This document shows positions 6,222 to 8,745 of a DNA stretch of 8,745 nt, in pieces. A program made the translations under genes and the position numbers. Numbering within the stretch: the first letter of the stretch is position 1; every line of letters starts with the position of its first letter. Source of the DNA: Corynebacterium sp. (lineage in GTDB: Bacteria > Actinomycetota > Actinomycetes > Mycobacteriales > Mycobacteriaceae); the NCBI GenBank assembly GCA_030450335.1, contig JAKDIS010000104.1, positions 1-8,745 on the forward strand. The letters run 5' to 3'. A model generated the notes under the pieces. That model did no database searches. It was not told where the DNA came from and worked only from the letters and a program-made list of their open reading frames with translations.

Positions 6222-6941
6222 TCAGGAGTGTGCCACAACCCCCAACTCCTCCAGCAGGCGCTCGCGCAGATCCCCGTCTGCACCTGCACCGTCCGTACTG
6301 TCCGTGCGCAGGTCAAGGCTGAGCTGCCCGTCGGTCAGCACCACCACCCGGTCGGCCAGGGCGATCGCCTCGTCCACGTCGTGGGTGATCATCAGCACCG
6401 ACGGCCGGTGCCGGGCGACCAGGTCGCGCAGCAGACCGTGCATCCGGATCTTCGTCAACGCGTCCAACGCACCGAAGGGTTCGTCGGCCAGCAGCAGCTC
6501 CGGCTGGCGGACCAGGGCACGGGCCAGTGCGGCGCGCTGCTGCTCGCCGCCGGAGAGCTCCACCGGCCAGGCGCGTTCCCGCCCTGCCAGGCCGACCTCC
6601 TCCAGGGCGTCGGCCACCGCCTTCTCGGTCGCCCGCCCGGCGGTACCGGTGGACGGCAACCCGAGGGACACGTTGTCGGCGATGCGCAGCCACGGCACCA
6701 GGCGTGAGTCCTGGAAGACCACCGACACCCGCTCCGGCACCGCGACGACCCCGTGACCGGCGACGTCGGCGTCCAGCCCGGCCAGGGCACGCAGCAACGT
6801 GGACTTGCCGGACCCGCTGCGTCCCAGCAAGGCCACGAACTCGCCCGGCGCGATTTCCAGGTCCACCCCGGCGAGCACGTCGCGGGCGCCGTCGAAACTG
6901 CGGTGCAGGTCACGGACACTCAGCTGATGGTTCGTCGCCAT
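6222..6941 (-). CDS. SsuB/TauB-like ABC transporter ATPase
   Basis: This 239-residue ATPase of the nitrate/sulfonate/taurine importer family should energise the adjacent permease. ATG 6941 has a strong ribosome site, GGAGGGAGGG (6958-6949 on the minus strand), 7 nt upstream, although it lies within the end of the permease gene (22-nt overlap). Motifs: Walker A GRSGSGKST (40-48), Q-loop VFQDSRLVPWL (75-85), which closely resembles the SsuB form VFQEPRLLPWL, signature LSGGE (129-133), Walker B LLLADE (149-154), EPFGALDALTKIRM, and H-switch ITHD (H187). The Ala/Gly/Asp-rich tail (about 213-225) is variable. A Ser/Tau/nitrate-type ATPase is clear; the exact substrate is not. Confidence 0.93.
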   Translation of the reverse strand: MATNHQLSVRDLHRSFDGARDVLAGVDLEIAPGEFVALLGRSGSGKSTLLRALAGLDADVAGHGVVAVPERVSVVFQDSRLVPWLRIADNVSLGLPSTGTAGRATEKAVADALEEVGLAGRERAWPVELSGGEQQRAALARALVRQPELLLADEPFGALDALTKIRMHGLLRDLVARHRPSVLMITHDVDEAIALADRVVVLTDGQLSLDLRTDSTDGAGADGDLRERLLEELGVVAHS

Positions 6942-7798
6942 GTCAGCGCCCTCCCTCCGACAGTGCGGATGAGCGCGTCGGCGGCCACGCCGAGCACCGC
7001 GTAGACCACCAGGCCGACCACGATGATCTCGGTCTGCCCGTAGTTGGACGCCAACGTGATCATGTACCCCAGCCCGGAGGTGGTGTTCACCTGCTCCACC
7101 ACGACCAGGGCCAGCAGCCCCGCGGTCACCCCGAAGCGCAGCCCCAGGATCACCCCGGGCAGCGCGCCAGGCAGGATCACCCGACGCAGGAACTCCACCC
7201 GGCCCAACTCCAGGGTACTGGCCAGTTCCACGAACCGCCGGTCGATGGAGCGCAGCCCGTCGAAGGTGTTCATGTACACCGGGATCAGGGTGGCCAGGGC
7301 GATGGTGGTGATCTTCATCTCCTCACCGATGCCGAACCACAGGATCAGCAGCGGCATGAGCGCCAGTGTGGGAATCGAGCGTTTGACCTGCACCGGACCG
7401 TCGATCAGCGACTCGCCCCAGCGGGACAGGCCCGCCAGCAGGGCCAGCGCCACACCGGCGGCCACGCCCGCGGCGATGCCGATGCCGGCGCGTGTCAGCG
7501 AGGCCACGAGCGACTCCTGCAGACGGCCGGACGCCACCAGCTCGCCGAACGCGCTCGCGACCTGCCAGGGTGCGGCGAGGATGCGCGGGTCGATCAGGCC
7601 CGTCGCCGAGCCGACGACCCACGCCGCCAGCAGGACGAGGACGCCGACGGAGCCGCGCGCCCGGCGCGTGGCCCGCCCGGGGCCGTAGCTGCGCCGCACC
7701 GGGCGCACGTCGGTGCCGGGTGACACGCGCGTCGGTGCGTCCTGCGCGGGTGTTGTCCCCGCCGGTGGCGCGGTGGTGGGTTCCAGTGTGGTGGTCAT
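6920..7798 (-). CDS. SsuC/TauC-like ABC transporter permease
   Basis: This 292-residue inner-membrane permease belongs to the binding-protein-dependent (BPD_transp_1) family. ATG 7798 overlaps the substrate-binding protein stop (ATGA) and has GAGGAG 8 nt upstream (7812-7807). A roughly 48-residue polar Thr/Pro/Arg-rich cytoplasmic head precedes the first helix (about 50-66), longer than usual. The family signature RSIPTLALMPLLILWFGIGE spans 140-159, and the EAA coupling loop ELASTLELGR...LPGALP spans 191-214. About six membrane helices are expected. The gene ends inside the ATPase gene (22-nt overlap), consistent with a stoichiometric complex. Confidence 0.93.
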   Translation of the reverse strand: MTTTLEPTTAPPAGTTPAQDAPTRVSPGTDVRPVRRSYGPGRATRRARGSVGVLVLLAAWVVGSATGLIDPRILAAPWQVASAFGELVASGRLQESLVASLTRAGIGIAAGVAAGVALALLAGLSRWGESLIDGPVQVKRSIPTLALMPLLILWFGIGEEMKITTIALATLIPVYMNTFDGLRSIDRRFVELASTLELGRVEFLRRVILPGALPGVILGLRFGVTAGLLALVVVEQVNTTSGLGYMITLASNYGQTEIIVVGLVVYAVLGVAADALIRTVGGRALTWRRTIS

Positions 7799-8745
7799 GA
7801 CGACAACTCCTCGGGTTCGAACCGACGGTCGTAGAGGTCCTCGACGTCGATCTCGGGGTGGTCCTGCTCCTTGGACAGCAGGTCGGCGGTCTCCTGGTGT
7901 TCGGCGATGAGGTCGTCCCAGGTGTCCGGCACGGCGAACTCGCCCTGACGCTGCACCACGTAGTCGGCGTCCTGCTCCGACAGTCCCTCGTGGTCGACGA
8001 GGTAGGCCTGCGCGTACTCCTCGCGGTGGTCGTTGATCCACAGGTTGAGCTTGTTCCACACCTGCGCGTACTGCTTCAGCGCCGCGGTCTTCTTCTCGTC
8101 CTGCAGCGTCGACGTCGGCACGTAGAGGTGCCAGGGGTCGTCCGGCACGCCCGGGGCGATGGTGGACGCCCCGTCCTGCGCGTACTTCGCCAGGTAGGAC
8201 CGCGCCTGCTCGATGCCCAGCGGGGCGACGTCCACCTCGCCCTTGGCGATCACGTTGACGAAGGTGTCGTCGGTGCTCTGCAGCTCCACGAGGTCCACGT
8301 CGTCCTTGCTCAGCCCGGCCTCCTGCAGCACGCGCAGCACCAGCGCGCCCTGCGCCTGACCCGGGCTGTAGGCGATACGATTACCCTTCAGGTCCTTGAT
8401 GTCGGCGACGTCCGCGCCGGGTGCCACCCCCAGCTCGTAGGTGGGGTGCTCCAGCGGGTCCACGGTGCGGCGCGCCGAGACGATGCGCACCGGTTCGTTG
8501 GTCCACGTGGCGAACAGCGGCGGGATGTCGGCGACCGCGCCCACGTCCAGCGCGTCGGCGCGGAAGGCCTCGAGCGTCTTCGGCCCGCCGTCGATGTTCG
8601 CCCACTCCGGGGTGAAGTCCAGCTCGTCGATCAGGCCGGACGCCTCCAGCGCCGTCTGCGTGCGCGGGTCGCCGATGCGCAGGACGGTGTCCTCGTCGAC
8701 CTCGTCGGAGATCGCGGCGGTCTCGTCGTAGTCGGCGTCCCCGGT
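7795..8745 (-). CDS. SsuA/TauA-like ABC substrate-binding protein, 5' end outside window
   Basis: The frame is open from the window end (8745) to TGA at 7797-7795, giving 316 residues. The start, signal peptide and any lipobox lie beyond the edge; about 30-50 residues are probably missing. The visible part opens with an acidic linker (TGDADYDETAAISDEVDED), typical of the stretch after a lipoprotein cysteine, then VLRIGD begins the binding fold. DGGPKTLEAFRADALDVGAVADIPPLFA (about residues 56-83) matches the SsuA/NMT1-like region where an A/G..D.G..G..P pattern lines the site. LKGNRIAYSPGQAQG and VELQSTDDTFVNVIAKGEVDVAPL continue the family pattern. The GTG at 8544 is an internal codon, not the start. 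It heads the importer operon; the ligand could be a sulfonate, a sulfate ester or another small anion and cannot be decided from motifs alone. Confidence 0.9.
   Translation of the reverse strand, partial: TGDADYDETAAISDEVDEDTVLRIGDPRTQTALEASGLIDELDFTPEWANIDGGPKTLEAFRADALDVGAVADIPPLFATWTNEPVRIVSARRTVDPLEHPTYELGVAPGADVADIKDLKGNRIAYSPGQAQGALVLRVLQEAGLSKDDVDLVELQSTDDTFVNVIAKGEVDVAPLGIEQARSYLAKYAQDGASTIAPGVPDDPWHLYVPTSTLQDEKKTAALKQYAQVWNKLNLWINDHREEYAQAYLVDHEGLSEQDADYVVQRQGEFAVPDTWDDLIAEHQETADLLSKEQDHPEIDVEDLYDRRFEPEELSS

Noticed and set aside
6221..6316. Upstream in-frame start for the EstB-like hydrolase on the minus strand
   Set aside because: The extra 32 residues (Cys/Trp-rich) come from the ATPase coding region in another frame; the family similarity begins after ATG 6220.

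Overview
The window looks like a GC-rich Gram-positive chromosome, most probably Corynebacterium or a close relative. The reasons are dense GC-rich coding sequence, two small Sec-exported Ser-rich proteins, a DtxR-type iron box in front of a FecCD-type uptake operon, and the arrangement permease-permease-ATPase-siderophore-interacting protein, which resembles corynebacterial iron loci. The genus is an inference; no rRNA or species marker is present.

Positions 1-904 (+) hold two small secreted proteins of unrecognised family. The first is cut by the window edge (1-336) and is followed by a strong intrinsic terminator (358-387). The second (539-904) is complete. Both share an AxA|Q signal-peptidase site, a low-complexity Ser/Thr/Gly/acidic linker, a VLGS...GW[ST][DN]G motif and a hydrophobic C-terminal segment, so they are probably diverged paralogues.

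Positions 956-5052 (+) hold a compact, probably iron-regulated ferric-siderophore operon. A DtxR-like box (979-997) overlaps a possible -10 element. A 10-bp inverted repeat and a possible 13-codon leader ORF follow. Then come two FecCD permeases (1059-2135, 2132-3301), a FepC/FecE ATPase (3298-4134) and an FAD-binding siderophore-interacting protein (4156-5052). The first three are coupled by ATGA overlaps. No substrate-binding lipoprotein gene is present, although corynebacterial siderophore operons usually begin with one; the neighbour in that place is the small secreted protein.

Positions 5063-8745 (-) hold a convergent operon separated by only 10 nt. In transcription order it encodes an SsuA/TauA-like substrate-binding protein (5' end outside the window), an SsuC-like permease, an SsuB-like ATPase and a cytoplasmic EstB-like serine hydrolase of the class C beta-lactamase fold. 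All junctions are overlapping or one nucleotide apart, so the hydrolase is probably made together with the importer and may act on its substrate. No sulfonate monooxygenase lies in the window.

No tRNA, rRNA, CRISPR array, insertion sequence or phage gene was seen. There is no gene-free stretch over 300 bases; the two intergenic gaps (337-538 and 905-1058) hold the terminator and promoter signals listed.
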